44,628 nucleotides of DNA from an uncultured Bacillota bacterium (GTDB lineage: Bacteria; Bacillota; Clostridia; Peptostreptococcales; Anaerovoracaceae). The DNA is taken from the NCBI GenBank assembly GCA_958448635.1, contig CAUDEQ010000009.1:1-44628 (forward strand). The letters run 5' to 3'. The notes under the pieces were generated by a model. The model was given only the letters and a program-made list of their open reading frames with translations. It had not been told where the DNA came from and made no database searches. The position numbers and the translations under genes are program-made. Positions 23,907 to 30,972 of this stretch are shown here, piece by piece; the stretch's first letter is position 1; each line of letters opens with the position of its first letter.

Positions 23907-24677
23907 ATGGCCGGTAAGGTTGAAATTTGCGGCGTTAACACCTCTAGCCTGCCGAGGTACAAGGATAAGGAAATGCAGGAGATGCTCAAGGCCGTAAAGG
24001 CCGGAGACAGGCAGGTAAGAGATGAATTCATAAGGGGGAATTTAAGGCTGGTATTGAGCGTTATACAGAAGTTTTCGGGAAGGGGAGAAAACCCGGACGA
24101 TCTGTTCCAGGTGGGCTGTGTGGGACTTATAAAGGCACTGGATAATTTTGATATGACTCATGGCGTGAAGTTCAGCACATATGCCGTGCCTATGATAATA
24201 GGAGAGGTAAGAAGATATCTGAGGGACAATAACAGCATCAGGGTATCAAGATCCATGAGAGATCTGGCGTACAAGGCTCTTACAGCCAGGGAGGAGCTTT
24301 CTCGCCGCCTTCAGCGGGAGGCTACAGTGGAGGAAATAGCGAAAGAGCTGGGCGCAGTAAAAGAGGACGTGGTGATGGCTCTCGATTCCATACAGGATCC
24401 CATATCGCTGTTTGAACCTGTTTTCAACGATGACGGAGATCCTCTGTATGTGATGGATCAGATAAAGGATATGAAGAATACAGATGCTAAATGGATAGAA
24501 AATCTTTCTCTGTCGGAAGCCATGAAGAAGCTTTCACCCAGAGAGCAGCATATACTTACGCTGAGATTCTTTGAGGGTAAAACGCAGATGGAGGTGGCAG
24601 ACGAAATATCAATAAGTCAGGCTCAGGTGTCAAGACTGGAAAAAAACGCATTGAACTATATGAAAAAATACGTATAG
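23907..24677 (+). CDS. sigG: Forespore sigma factor sigma-G
   Basis: A 256-residue late forespore sigma factor. The N-terminus KVEICGVNTSSLP is diagnostic of sigma-G, followed by NLRLVLSVIQKFSGRGENPD, LFQVGCVGLIKALDNFD, KFSTYAVPMIIGEVRRYLRD and the C-terminal SISQAQVSRLEKNALNYMKK. It directs forespore genes after engulfment. The ATG follows a GGGG-containing purine stretch. The 129-base gap after sigE should contain its own promoter, but I could not identify a convincing sigma-F site there. It ends at a bidirectional terminator. Confidence 0.96.
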   Translation: MAGKVEICGVNTSSLPRYKDKEMQEMLKAVKAGDRQVRDEFIRGNLRLVLSVIQKFSGRGENPDDLFQVGCVGLIKALDNFDMTHGVKFSTYAVPMIIGEVRRYLRDNNSIRVSRSMRDLAYKALTAREELSRRLQREATVEEIAKELGAVKEDVVMALDSIQDPISLFEPVFNDDGDPLYVMDQIKDMKNTDAKWIENLSLSEAMKKLSPREQHILTLRFFEGKTQMEVADEISISQAQVSRLEKNALNYMKKYV

Positions 24678-24783
24678 TCAGTTGTGGCAGCAGAGGTGTA
24701 ATTCATGTCGCTGAAAGGTTGCAGTTTGCCATAGAGAGGTTATAATGTGATGCATCAGAGACAGGATGAAGTAAGATGTATCA

Positions 24784-24817
24784 AAGAGAAGGAGCCGCAG
24801 CTGCGGCTCCTTCTCTT
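24784..24817. terminator. Bidirectional terminator between sigG and deoC-like gene
   Basis: A perfect 34-base palindrome (17-bp arms meeting at 24800/24801, arm beginning AAGAGAAGGAGCC) sits between two convergent genes. Confidence 0.85.
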
Positions 24818-24841
24818 ACATAGCATTGATATGAAATGAGT

Positions 24842-25510
24842 TTACTTTGAGTTTTTGTATTCCTCCATGATGTCGAGAGCAGCATCCGTTCCGATTATAT
24901 CGGCGCCGGCATCTATGAGTTCGAGAGCATGAGCCATCGTCCAGATCTTTCCGGAGGCCTTGATCATGCACTTGTCTCCTACGGTGTCCTTTATGAGCTT
25001 CACTGTCCTTGTGGTGGCGCCTATCTTGTTGAAGCCGGAAGAATCCCTTATGAAATCCACCTTGTTGTTGAGACCGATCTCACACAGGCGCACGATTTCA
25101 TCGTCTGTAAGGAACGGTGTTTCCAGAATCATCTTCAGCTTGACGCCTTCGCTGTGGCAGATGTCTGACAGCGCATTAACTTCACTTGCGATATAATCGA
25201 ATTTTCGATCCTTTATGGCAGCCATGTTCATCATTGCATCTATTTCCTGTGCGCCGTCCTTTATAGCCTCAAAGGCCTCGGCGCATTTTGAATTTGTACC
25301 GGAAGTGCCCAGCGGATAGCCGCATACCGTCACGACCTTGATTCCACTGTCCTCCAGATAATCCCATGCCAGAGGAAGATAATATCCGTCTACGCATGCT
25401 CCGTAAAAGTCGTATTTCAGGGTATCAAGCAGAAGTTTTTCCACAATGCCACGATTGATGTCGTAGTCAAGGGTGGTGTTTTCAAAATATTTATTGAAGT
25501 CCTTGTTCAT
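24842..25510 (-). CDS. DeoC-like aldolase-fold protein lacking the Schiff-base lysine
   Basis: A 222-residue member of the deoxyribose-phosphate aldolase family by its core: GYPLGTSGTNSKCAEAFEAI, then EIDAMMNMAAI with the conserved aspartate, and KMILETPFLTDDEI. Two key sites differ. The Schiff-base segment, normally FVKTSTGF, reads FIRDSSGF, with Arg155 (codon AGG) for lysine. The phosphate-binding segment, normally KASGGIRT, reads KASGKIWT (Lys184 kept). The N-terminal HTLLK-type motif is also altered (NTTLDYD). It therefore may not catalyse the deoxyribose-5-phosphate reaction and may have a different substrate or none. AAAGGAGG precedes the ATG. Confidence 0.85.
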   Translation of the reverse strand: MNKDFNKYFENTTLDYDINRGIVEKLLLDTLKYDFYGACVDGYYLPLAWDYLEDSGIKVVTVCGYPLGTSGTNSKCAEAFEAIKDGAQEIDAMMNMAAIKDRKFDYIASEVNALSDICHSEGVKLKMILETPFLTDDEIVRLCEIGLNNKVDFIRDSSGFNKIGATTRTVKLIKDTVGDKCMIKASGKIWTMAHALELIDAGADIIGTDAALDIMEEYKNSK

Positions 25511-25566
25511 ATGGCCAACCTCCTTTTTCTCTCCTTAACGACTGTCATAATGATCCTTTGTGATAC

Positions 25567-25595
25567 ATTATACGATTATAAGCCGGCTTTTGCAA
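25567..25595 (-). promoter_or_regulatory. Promoter of the DeoC-like gene with a palindrome in the spacer
   Basis: On the minus strand, TTGCAA (25590-25595), a 17-base spacer and TATAAT (25567-25572). The spacer contains the perfect palindrome AAGCCGGCTT, a possible operator. Confidence 0.65.
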
Positions 25596-25722
25596 GCAAA
25601 AATCAGAATTTACTGATTAGTGAAAAAATTGAAAAAAATCGCTACCTATATATATCGTAATTTAAAAAAACACACCAAACCCACAAAAAATTATGGTAAA
25701 ATTCCATCAAAGGAGTGAAGCT

Positions 25723-26397
25723 ATGATATATGAGAACAATGAGATCTTTGATGTCAATGAGCGGATGATACCTGCCGATATGGCGGTGACCATCAATGAT
25801 GCCAGAGAGATAGCCGGTGTGTTCAGGGATCTTCGCATGAGGTACAGCGCTGCCATCAAAGAGATAAGCACCAAGCTGGAGGTTCTTGACAACGAATACA
25901 GGCTTAAACACGACTATAACCCCATACATCATATGCAGTCCCGCCTCAAGTCCATCGGCAGCATCGTGGAGAAGATAGAGAGAAAGGGCTGGCCCAAGGA
26001 GATAGAGTCCATATATAAGATAACCGACTTTGCAGGGGTGCGGGTGGTTTGCAACTACCTGGAGGATATATATACCGTAGAGAGCAGTCTTTTGAGGCAG
26101 GACGACATAAAGCTGCTGAGACGGTCTGATTATATAAAGGAACCCAAGGAAAGCGGATACAGGAGCCTTCATCTGGTGGTTGAAGTGCCGATTTTCCTTT
26201 CGGACAGGACATACAACATGCCTGTGGAGATCCAGATAAGGACCATCGCCATGGACACATGGGCGAGTCTTGAGCACGAGCTTAAGTATAAACGCAAAGA
26301 GCAGATGCCGGAGCGTGTGGCAGACGAGCTGAAGCGATGTGCCAGAATGATGTCGGAGCTGGATGCCACCATGCAGCGGATACATAAGATGTATTGA
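25723..26397 (+). CDS. relQ: Small (p)ppGpp synthetase, RelQ/YjbM type
   Basis: A 224-residue single-domain alarmone synthetase. The synthetase fold shows RLKSIGSIVEKIERKG, IYKITDFAGVRVVCNYLEDI, KESGYRSLHLVVEVPIF, and VEIQIRTIAMDTWASLEHEL. There is no hydrolase domain, no TGS and no ACT, so it only makes (p)ppGpp (or pGpp). The ATG at 25723 has AAAGGAG 7 bases upstream and is preferred over an in-frame ATG at 25693 that has none. The RelQ rather than RelP assignment is from overall length and the coiled C-terminus and is less certain. A trigger-factor-like lipoprotein gene starts 38 bases later. Confidence 0.9.
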   Translation: MIYENNEIFDVNERMIPADMAVTINDAREIAGVFRDLRMRYSAAIKEISTKLEVLDNEYRLKHDYNPIHHMQSRLKSIGSIVEKIERKGWPKEIESIYKITDFAGVRVVCNYLEDIYTVESSLLRQDDIKLLRRSDYIKEPKESGYRSLHLVVEVPIFLSDRTYNMPVEIQIRTIAMDTWASLEHELKYKRKEQMPERVADELKRCARMMSELDATMQRIHKMY

Positions 26398-26435
26398 TGG
26401 GGCGCACTGAATTTATAACGATAGGAGAACATATA

Positions 26436-27488
26436 ATGAAAAAAAGAATGTTTATTTTTGCAGCGGCACTGATGATGATTGCAGGTCTTTCAGGATGCAG
26501 CTCAACGGTGTCGTATGAGAATCTCGACCTTGACGAATATATAAAGGTGGGTAAATACAAGGGCCTTGAAACATCGTCCTTTACCGTGGAGGTCACGGAG
26601 GATGAGGTGCAGGCTCAGATAGACAGCGAGCTTCAGGCGGCGGCATCGACGGAGGAAATCGCAGGAGATGACGTCATTGCAGAGGGCGATACGGTGAATA
26701 TAGACTATGTCGGTAAGAAGGATGGAAAAAAGTTTGACGGAGGCTCCGATGAAGGCTTTGATCTTACCATAGGAAGCGGCGAATTCATAGATGGCTTTGA
26801 AGATGGACTGATAGGAAAGAAGGTCGGGGAGAAGGTGACGCTGAATCTTACATTCCCTGAAGATTACAAGGAAAAATCTCTGGCCGGCGAGGATGTGGTG
26901 TTCGAGGTCACCATCAACTCGGCATCACGTGAGGTCGTTCCCGAGTACGATCTTGACTTTGTAAAGAACAATACCGATTATGAGTCTATTGAAGAATACG
27001 AGGCGTCAATAGAGAAAACTCTGTATGACAATAAGGGGTCCGAAGAAATCTATAATCAGCAGAACGATCTGTGGTCACAGGCTCTGGAAAACACCAAGGT
27101 GAAGAAGTATCCTCAGGATATCGTGGACAAGTACATGGAGTTCAACAGCAAACAGATGGACGATATGGCTGAAAACTACGGCATGACAAGAGAAGAGGTA
27201 CTGGCAAGCTATGACTTCGGCGACGAAGAGGAGTTCGCCGCAGTCAATGAAGACAGCAGCAAGCTGAGGGTAAAGCAGGAGATGCTCATTGAGTATATAG
27301 CCGACAAGGAGAAGCTGGAGTATACGGAAAAGGACGAGGAAAAGCTGCTGGCTGACTTTGAAGCCGTGGGATACAATGAGGAAATGATCGAGGCACAGAC
27401 AGGCAGGACAATGGATGAGTATGTGAGGATAGAGCTGCTCTATCAGAAGGTATTGGAGTTTCTGCTGGATAACGCTGTGATAAAATAG
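26436..27488 (+). CDS. Secreted trigger-factor-like FKBP lipoprotein
   Basis: A 350-residue protein with a lipoprotein signal: MKKRMFIFAAALMMIAGLSGCSS, lipobox LSGC, so the mature protein would be anchored outside the membrane on Cys22 or so. After a linker comes an FKBP-type peptidyl-prolyl isomerase domain (EGDTVNIDYVGKKDGKKFDG, FDLTIGSGEFIDGFEDGLIG, FPEDY, LAGEDVVFEVTI) and then a helical region like the C-terminal domain of trigger factor. The N-terminal ribosome-binding domain of trigger factor is absent, replaced by the signal peptide. The role is probably folding of exported proteins. AGGAG lies upstream of the ATG. Confidence 0.88.
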   Translation: MKKRMFIFAAALMMIAGLSGCSSTVSYENLDLDEYIKVGKYKGLETSSFTVEVTEDEVQAQIDSELQAAASTEEIAGDDVIAEGDTVNIDYVGKKDGKKFDGGSDEGFDLTIGSGEFIDGFEDGLIGKKVGEKVTLNLTFPEDYKEKSLAGEDVVFEVTINSASREVVPEYDLDFVKNNTDYESIEEYEASIEKTLYDNKGSEEIYNQQNDLWSQALENTKVKKYPQDIVDKYMEFNSKQMDDMAENYGMTREEVLASYDFGDEEEFAAVNEDSSKLRVKQEMLIEYIADKEKLEYTEKDEEKLLADFEAVGYNEEMIEAQTGRTMDEYVRIELLYQKVLEFLLDNAVIK

Positions 27489-27518
27489 AAATTGTCGGAG
27501 CGCAGCTCGAACAATTTC
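27488..27518 (+). terminator. Stem-loop just after the FKBP lipoprotein gene
   Basis: GAAATTGT (27488-27495) pairs with ACAATTTC (27511-27518), enclosing GAGC with GCTC. No long T-run follows, so the terminator call is weak. Confidence 0.4.
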
Positions 27519-27553
27519 GGATTAAAATTATATTTTAAAAAAGTGATAATGGA

Positions 27554-27582
27554 TTGCAATAGGCTGTAAGGTATGATATTAT
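27554..27582 (+). promoter_or_regulatory. Promoter of the glycine riboswitch leader
   Basis: TTGCAA (27554-27559), a 17-base spacer and TATTAT (27577-27582), with an extended -10 TG. It is interwoven with an 11-bp inverted repeat (AGGCTGTAAGG 27561-27571 with CCTTACAGCCT 27607-27617). Confidence 0.55.
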
Positions 27583-27642
27583 CTGGATGTTAGTTATCAT
27601 TCAAACCCTTACAGCCTTTTGTTTGGGCAAGAAGAAACTATG

Positions 27643-27808
27643 ATTCTCTGGAGAGTCTCTTCATGAGCGCCGAAGGTGTACGCATTTACGGTTGTCGCAA
27701 ATACGACCGGATTTGCAATCTCTCAGGCAAAAGGACAGAGCAGATAGTTTATATTATTTGCATTAAAGTCCTCTTCGGAAAGTCGAGCATAAGTATCGGC
27801 TTTTTTTT
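27643..27808 (+). ncRNA. Glycine riboswitch (single aptamer) with expression platform
   Basis: The aptamer core (about 27643-27745) shows the class signatures CTGGAGAG, GCGCCGAAGG and CTCTCAGGCAAAAGGACAGAG-like bases in order (27717-27740). I see one aptamer rather than the usual tandem pair. Downstream, AAAGTCGA (27779-27786) pairs with TCGGCTTT (27796-27803) and runs into eight T residues, forming a terminator. A competing pairing of AAAGTCC (27765 onward) with GGA-AAGTC suggests the antiterminator. It lies upstream of an AGCS-family symporter, a known glycine riboswitch target. Confidence 0.9.
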
Positions 27809-27816
27809 ATGCTGGA

Positions 27817-27890
27817 ATATCGCCGCAGGCGATATGAGCAAGTATCAACAAAGCGTACAGCTGAATAAGGATCAGCTTTACAGACTTTGT
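27817..27890 (+). repeat. Two-hairpin intergenic repeat, copy C
   Basis: Hairpin I is ATATCGCC (27817-27824) with GGCGATAT (27828-27835). The box AGTATCAACAAAG is at 27841-27853. Hairpin II is ACAAAG (27848-27853) with CTTTGT (27885-27890). It sits between the riboswitch terminator and the transporter ribosome binding site. Confidence 0.7.
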
Positions 27891-27922
27891 TATAATTTTT
27901 TCAGGAGAAGGAGAAAGACAAA

Positions 27923-29350
27923 ATGAAATCATTCACAGATTTCCTTGTATGGATCGATGGTATCGTATGGGGAGTACCACTCATCGTACTCATAATGGGT
28001 ACAGGTATCTATCTGACCATCAGACTGGGCGTGCTGCAGTTCAGAAAGCTGCCCAAGGCGCTGAAGTACATGGTCAAGAACGAACAGGACGGTGTAGGCG
28101 AGGTGAGCAGCTTCGGAGCGCTGTGTACAGCCATGGCTGCCACGGTAGGAACGGGAAACATCGTCGGAGTTGCCACAGCAGTTATTGCGGGAGGACCGGG
28201 AGCATTGTTCTGGATGGTGCTGGCAGCCTGCTTCGGAATGGCGACAAAGTATTCCGAGGGCCTGCTGGCAGTAAAGTACAGAGTTCCCAAGGAAAACGGC
28301 AGATTCCTCGGAGGACCGTTTTATTACATAGAAAACGGAATGGGCAAGAGATGGAAATGGCTCGGAAAGCTGTTCGCATTCTTTGCCTGCGCTGCAGGTC
28401 TGCTGGGTATAGGTACCATCACTCAGGTAAACGGTATCGCATCGGCTACAAAGAACTTCTTTGACCCTAACAATCAGCACACGGTGGAGATTTTCGGAAC
28501 TGATTATTCATGGGCCATCGTTGTAACAGCTATAGTCGTTGCGGTTTTAACGGCTCTTGTGGTTATCGGAGGAATTCAGAGGATAGCCAGCGTAACCACC
28601 ATAGTAGTGCCGTTCATGGCCATCATGTACGTGGGAATCTGCGTTGCCATCCTCATATACAATGCTGAGAGAATCCCGTATGCCATACAGGAAGTGTTCG
28701 CAGGAGCCTTCGGACTCAGAGCCGCAGCAGGCGGAGCGCTGGGCGCACTGATGATAGCGATGCAGAGCGGTGTTGCAAGAGGTATATTCTCCAACGAGTC
28801 AGGTCTGGGAAGCGCACCTATCGCAGCAGCGGCAGCTCAGACGAACGAGCCTGTAAGACAAGGTCTCGTTTCCATGACGGGAACGTTCATAGATACAATA
28901 ATAATCTGTACCATGACAGGTACTACCATCATGGTAACAGGTGCATATGATTTCTCGATAGCCAACGGCCTTGATGGAGTTGATGTTACGGCAGTGGCCT
29001 TCGGCGAAGGTCTTCCGTGGTCGATGGAGGTTGGCAGCGCATTCCTGATGATAGCTCTGGCATTCTTCGCATTCACCACTATACTGGGATGGGATTATTA
29101 CAGTGAGAGATCGCTGGAATACCTCTCAGGCGGAAACATGACGGCTGTAAAAGTGTTCAGATGGCTGTATATACTGGCAGTTCTCATCGGACCTTTCCTG
29201 ACATTGAAGGCTGTATGGACCATTGCGGATATATTCAATGCATGCATGGCAGCGCCTAACCTCATCGCACTTCTGGCATTGTCCGGAGTCGTGGTGGCTG
29301 AGACCAGGAGCTATTTCAAGCGGCTAAAGGACGGCGAGATAAAAGGATAA
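27923..29350 (+). CDS. Sodium:glycine/alanine symporter (AGCS family)
   Basis: A 475-residue membrane protein with about 10-11 helices. Family marks are the N-terminal LVWIDGIVWGVPLIVLIMGT, the SFGALCTAMAATVGTGNIVG motif, GGPFYYIENG, and MQSGVARGIFSNESGLGSAP. It couples amino acid uptake to Na+. The upstream glycine riboswitch indicates that glycine is a substrate or signal. AGGAGAAGGAG precedes the ATG. It is a single-gene unit ending in an unusually long hairpin. Confidence 0.94.
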   Translation: MKSFTDFLVWIDGIVWGVPLIVLIMGTGIYLTIRLGVLQFRKLPKALKYMVKNEQDGVGEVSSFGALCTAMAATVGTGNIVGVATAVIAGGPGALFWMVLAACFGMATKYSEGLLAVKYRVPKENGRFLGGPFYYIENGMGKRWKWLGKLFAFFACAAGLLGIGTITQVNGIASATKNFFDPNNQHTVEIFGTDYSWAIVVTAIVVAVLTALVVIGGIQRIASVTTIVVPFMAIMYVGICVAILIYNAERIPYAIQEVFAGAFGLRAAAGGALGALMIAMQSGVARGIFSNESGLGSAPIAAAAAQTNEPVRQGLVSMTGTFIDTIIICTMTGTTIMVTGAYDFSIANGLDGVDVTAVAFGEGLPWSMEVGSAFLMIALAFFAFTTILGWDYYSERSLEYLSGGNMTAVKVFRWLYILAVLIGPFLTLKAVWTIADIFNACMAAPNLIALLALSGVVVAETRSYFKRLKDGEIKG

Positions 29351-29370
29351 GTAAATATGTATAAGATAAT

Positions 29371-29425
29371 AAGCGGCTGTAGCGTCGACGAAAAAAACGT
29401 TGGCGCTGCAGCTGCTTGATTTTTG
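29371..29425 (+). terminator. Long 20-bp hairpin after the AGCS gene
   Basis: Bases 29371-29390 pair with 29398-29417 over 20 bp, closed by a seven-A loop and followed by GATTTTTG. Four pairs are G-T in DNA terms, all favouring the plus-strand RNA. The remaining bases to 29510 show nothing else. Confidence 0.75.
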
Positions 29426-29510
29426 TCCTCCGATGGTTGCGGACAAGGGTAATATTGCGCAGCTGCTCCGCATAAGATTTAATGAAAACTTATGAAAAGG
29501 GGGAGCGGAG

Positions 29511-29759
29511 ATGCTTAACACGGAGGATATAAGAAACAAGGAGGTCATCAATATATACGATGGCAAGAGCATGGGGTTTGTGTGCGATATAGAGATAAAT
29601 CTCAAGGAGGGAAGGATAGACGGTATAGTTCTGCCTGGGGACAGGGGCTTCATGAAGCTTTTCGGCAAGGAGACCAGCGATTTTGTAATAAAATGGAAGC
29701 ACGTCAAGACCATAGGTGAGGATGTAATACTGGTAGATGTACCACCTATCATAGATTGA
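29511..29759 (+). CDS. ylmC: YlmC/YmxH-family PRC-barrel sporulation protein
   Basis: An 82-residue single PRC-barrel protein: EVINIYDGKSMGFVCDIEIN, then GRIDGIVLPGDRGFMKLFGK and DFVIKWKHVKTIGEDVILVD. The family is common in spore-formers and is often sporulation-expressed, but its biochemical role is not settled. GGGGGAG precedes the ATG. The nrdR promoter overlaps its stop codon. Confidence 0.88.
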   Translation: MLNTEDIRNKEVINIYDGKSMGFVCDIEINLKEGRIDGIVLPGDRGFMKLFGKETSDFVIKWKHVKTIGEDVILVDVPPIID

Positions 29760-29784
29760 CGATGACCACAATATGTAGTAAAAT
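29756..29784 (+). promoter_or_regulatory. nrdR promoter
   Basis: TTGACG (29756-29761), a 17-base spacer and TAAAAT (29779-29784), overlapping the ylmC stop. Confidence 0.65.
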
Positions 29785-29831
29785 ATTTAATATGGTTTTT
29801 CGGGAATAGTTATCTGTATCTGTTAAGGAGG

Positions 29832-30299
29832 TTGCAAATGAGATGCCCTTATTGTGAAAACGATGACAGCAAGGTTATAGATTCCAGACATACAGAGGAT
29901 GGACACGCCATAAGAAGAAGGCGTGAATGTGAAGCATGCGGCAGGCGTTTTACTACGTATGAAAAGGTTGAGGAAATGATTCTGATGGTCATCAAGAAGG
30001 ATGGCAGCCGTCAGGTATTCGACAGGAACAAGCTGCTGAACGGTATAATAAGAGCATGTGAGAAGAGACCTGTCTCTGCATCTGAAATGGAAAAGATCGT
30101 CGATGAAATCGAACGCGGACTTAACAACATGATGGAGAAAGAAGTGGAAAGCACCTTTATAGGTGAGCTGGTGATGGAGCGCCTCAAGGAGCTTGACGAA
30201 GTGGCATATGTGCGCTTTGCATCTGTATACAGACAGTTCACCGACGTGAATACCTTTGTAGCAGAGATAGAAAAGCTGCTGACCACCAAGAAAAAATGA
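29832..30299 (+). CDS. nrdR: Ribonucleotide reductase repressor NrdR
   Basis: A 155-residue repressor. The N-terminal zinc ribbon is MRCPYCENDDSKVIDSRHTE with the second pair CEACGRRFTTYE. The ATP-cone domain begins LMVIKKDGSRQVFDRNKLL and holds the usual RFASVYRQFTDVNTF ending. NrdR senses ATP/dATP and represses nrd genes. No nrd genes are in the window. AAGGAGG precedes the ATG. cmk follows by 22 bases. Confidence 0.97.
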   Translation: MQMRCPYCENDDSKVIDSRHTEDGHAIRRRRECEACGRRFTTYEKVEEMILMVIKKDGSRQVFDRNKLLNGIIRACEKRPVSASEMEKIVDEIERGLNNMMEKEVESTFIGELVMERLKELDEVAYVRFASVYRQFTDVNTFVAEIEKLLTTKKK

Positions 30300-30321
30300 T
30301 GATACCGAGCGAGGGAACGAT

Positions 30322-30972
30322 ATGAATGACATTTTCAGAATTGCTATAGACGGACCAAGCGGAGCAGGGAAAAGCACCATAGCCAAATCTGTCGCACGAA
30401 GGCTGGGCATCGACTATATAGATACAGGTGCCATGTACAGAGCGGTGGGATACAAGGCGAAGCAGGAGGGTGTGGATGTAGAAGATGCAGAAGCTCTGGA
30501 AGCTATGATGGCCGGAACTGATATTGATTTTTCCGGAGGAGATATCATCCTGGACGGGCAGGTAATCAATGACGTTATAAGGACGCCGGAGATATCCATG
30601 ATGGCGTCAAAATGCTCTGCCAAGCAGGTTGTGAGAGAAAAGCTGGTCGACATCCAAAGAAGGATGGGAGAGCGAAAGAGCGTTATCATGGACGGCAGAG
30701 ACATAGGCACCAACGTACTGAAGGATGCAGAATACAAGTTCTTTCTGACGGCATCTGCCGGGGAGAGAGCTGACAGACGATATAAGGAGCTGGTCCAAAA
30801 GGGTGAAGATGTCACCTTTGAAGACGTGCTTAATGACATACGGCAGAGAGACCATAACGATACGACCAGGGCTCTTAATCCGCTGAGAAAGGCAGAGGAC
30901 GCCATTGAGGTGGATACCACGGGCCTGAGCATAGAAGAAGTAACTGAAAAAGTAATGGAGGAGATAAAGTAG
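30322..30972 (+). CDS. cmk: Cytidylate kinase
   Basis: A 216-residue CMP/dCMP kinase with P-loop AIDGPSGAGKSTIAKSVARR, IDTGAMYRAVGYKA, MDGRDIGTNVL and the RQRDHNDTTRALNPLRKAED lid region. It makes CDP for nucleic acid and lipid synthesis. The following DUF1015 gene starts on the base after its stop, which implies cotranscription. Both probably belong with nrdR. Confidence 0.97.
   Translation: MNDIFRIAIDGPSGAGKSTIAKSVARRLGIDYIDTGAMYRAVGYKAKQEGVDVEDAEALEAMMAGTDIDFSGGDIILDGQVINDVIRTPEISMMASKCSAKQVVREKLVDIQRRMGERKSVIMDGRDIGTNVLKDAEYKFFLTASAGERADRRYKELVQKGEDVTFEDVLNDIRQRDHNDTTRALNPLRKAEDAIEVDTTGLSIEEVTEKVMEEIK

Noticed and set aside
27663..27926. 87-residue open frame in the AGCS leader
   Set aside because: It covers the glycine riboswitch, its terminator and a repeat, so it is not a credible gene.
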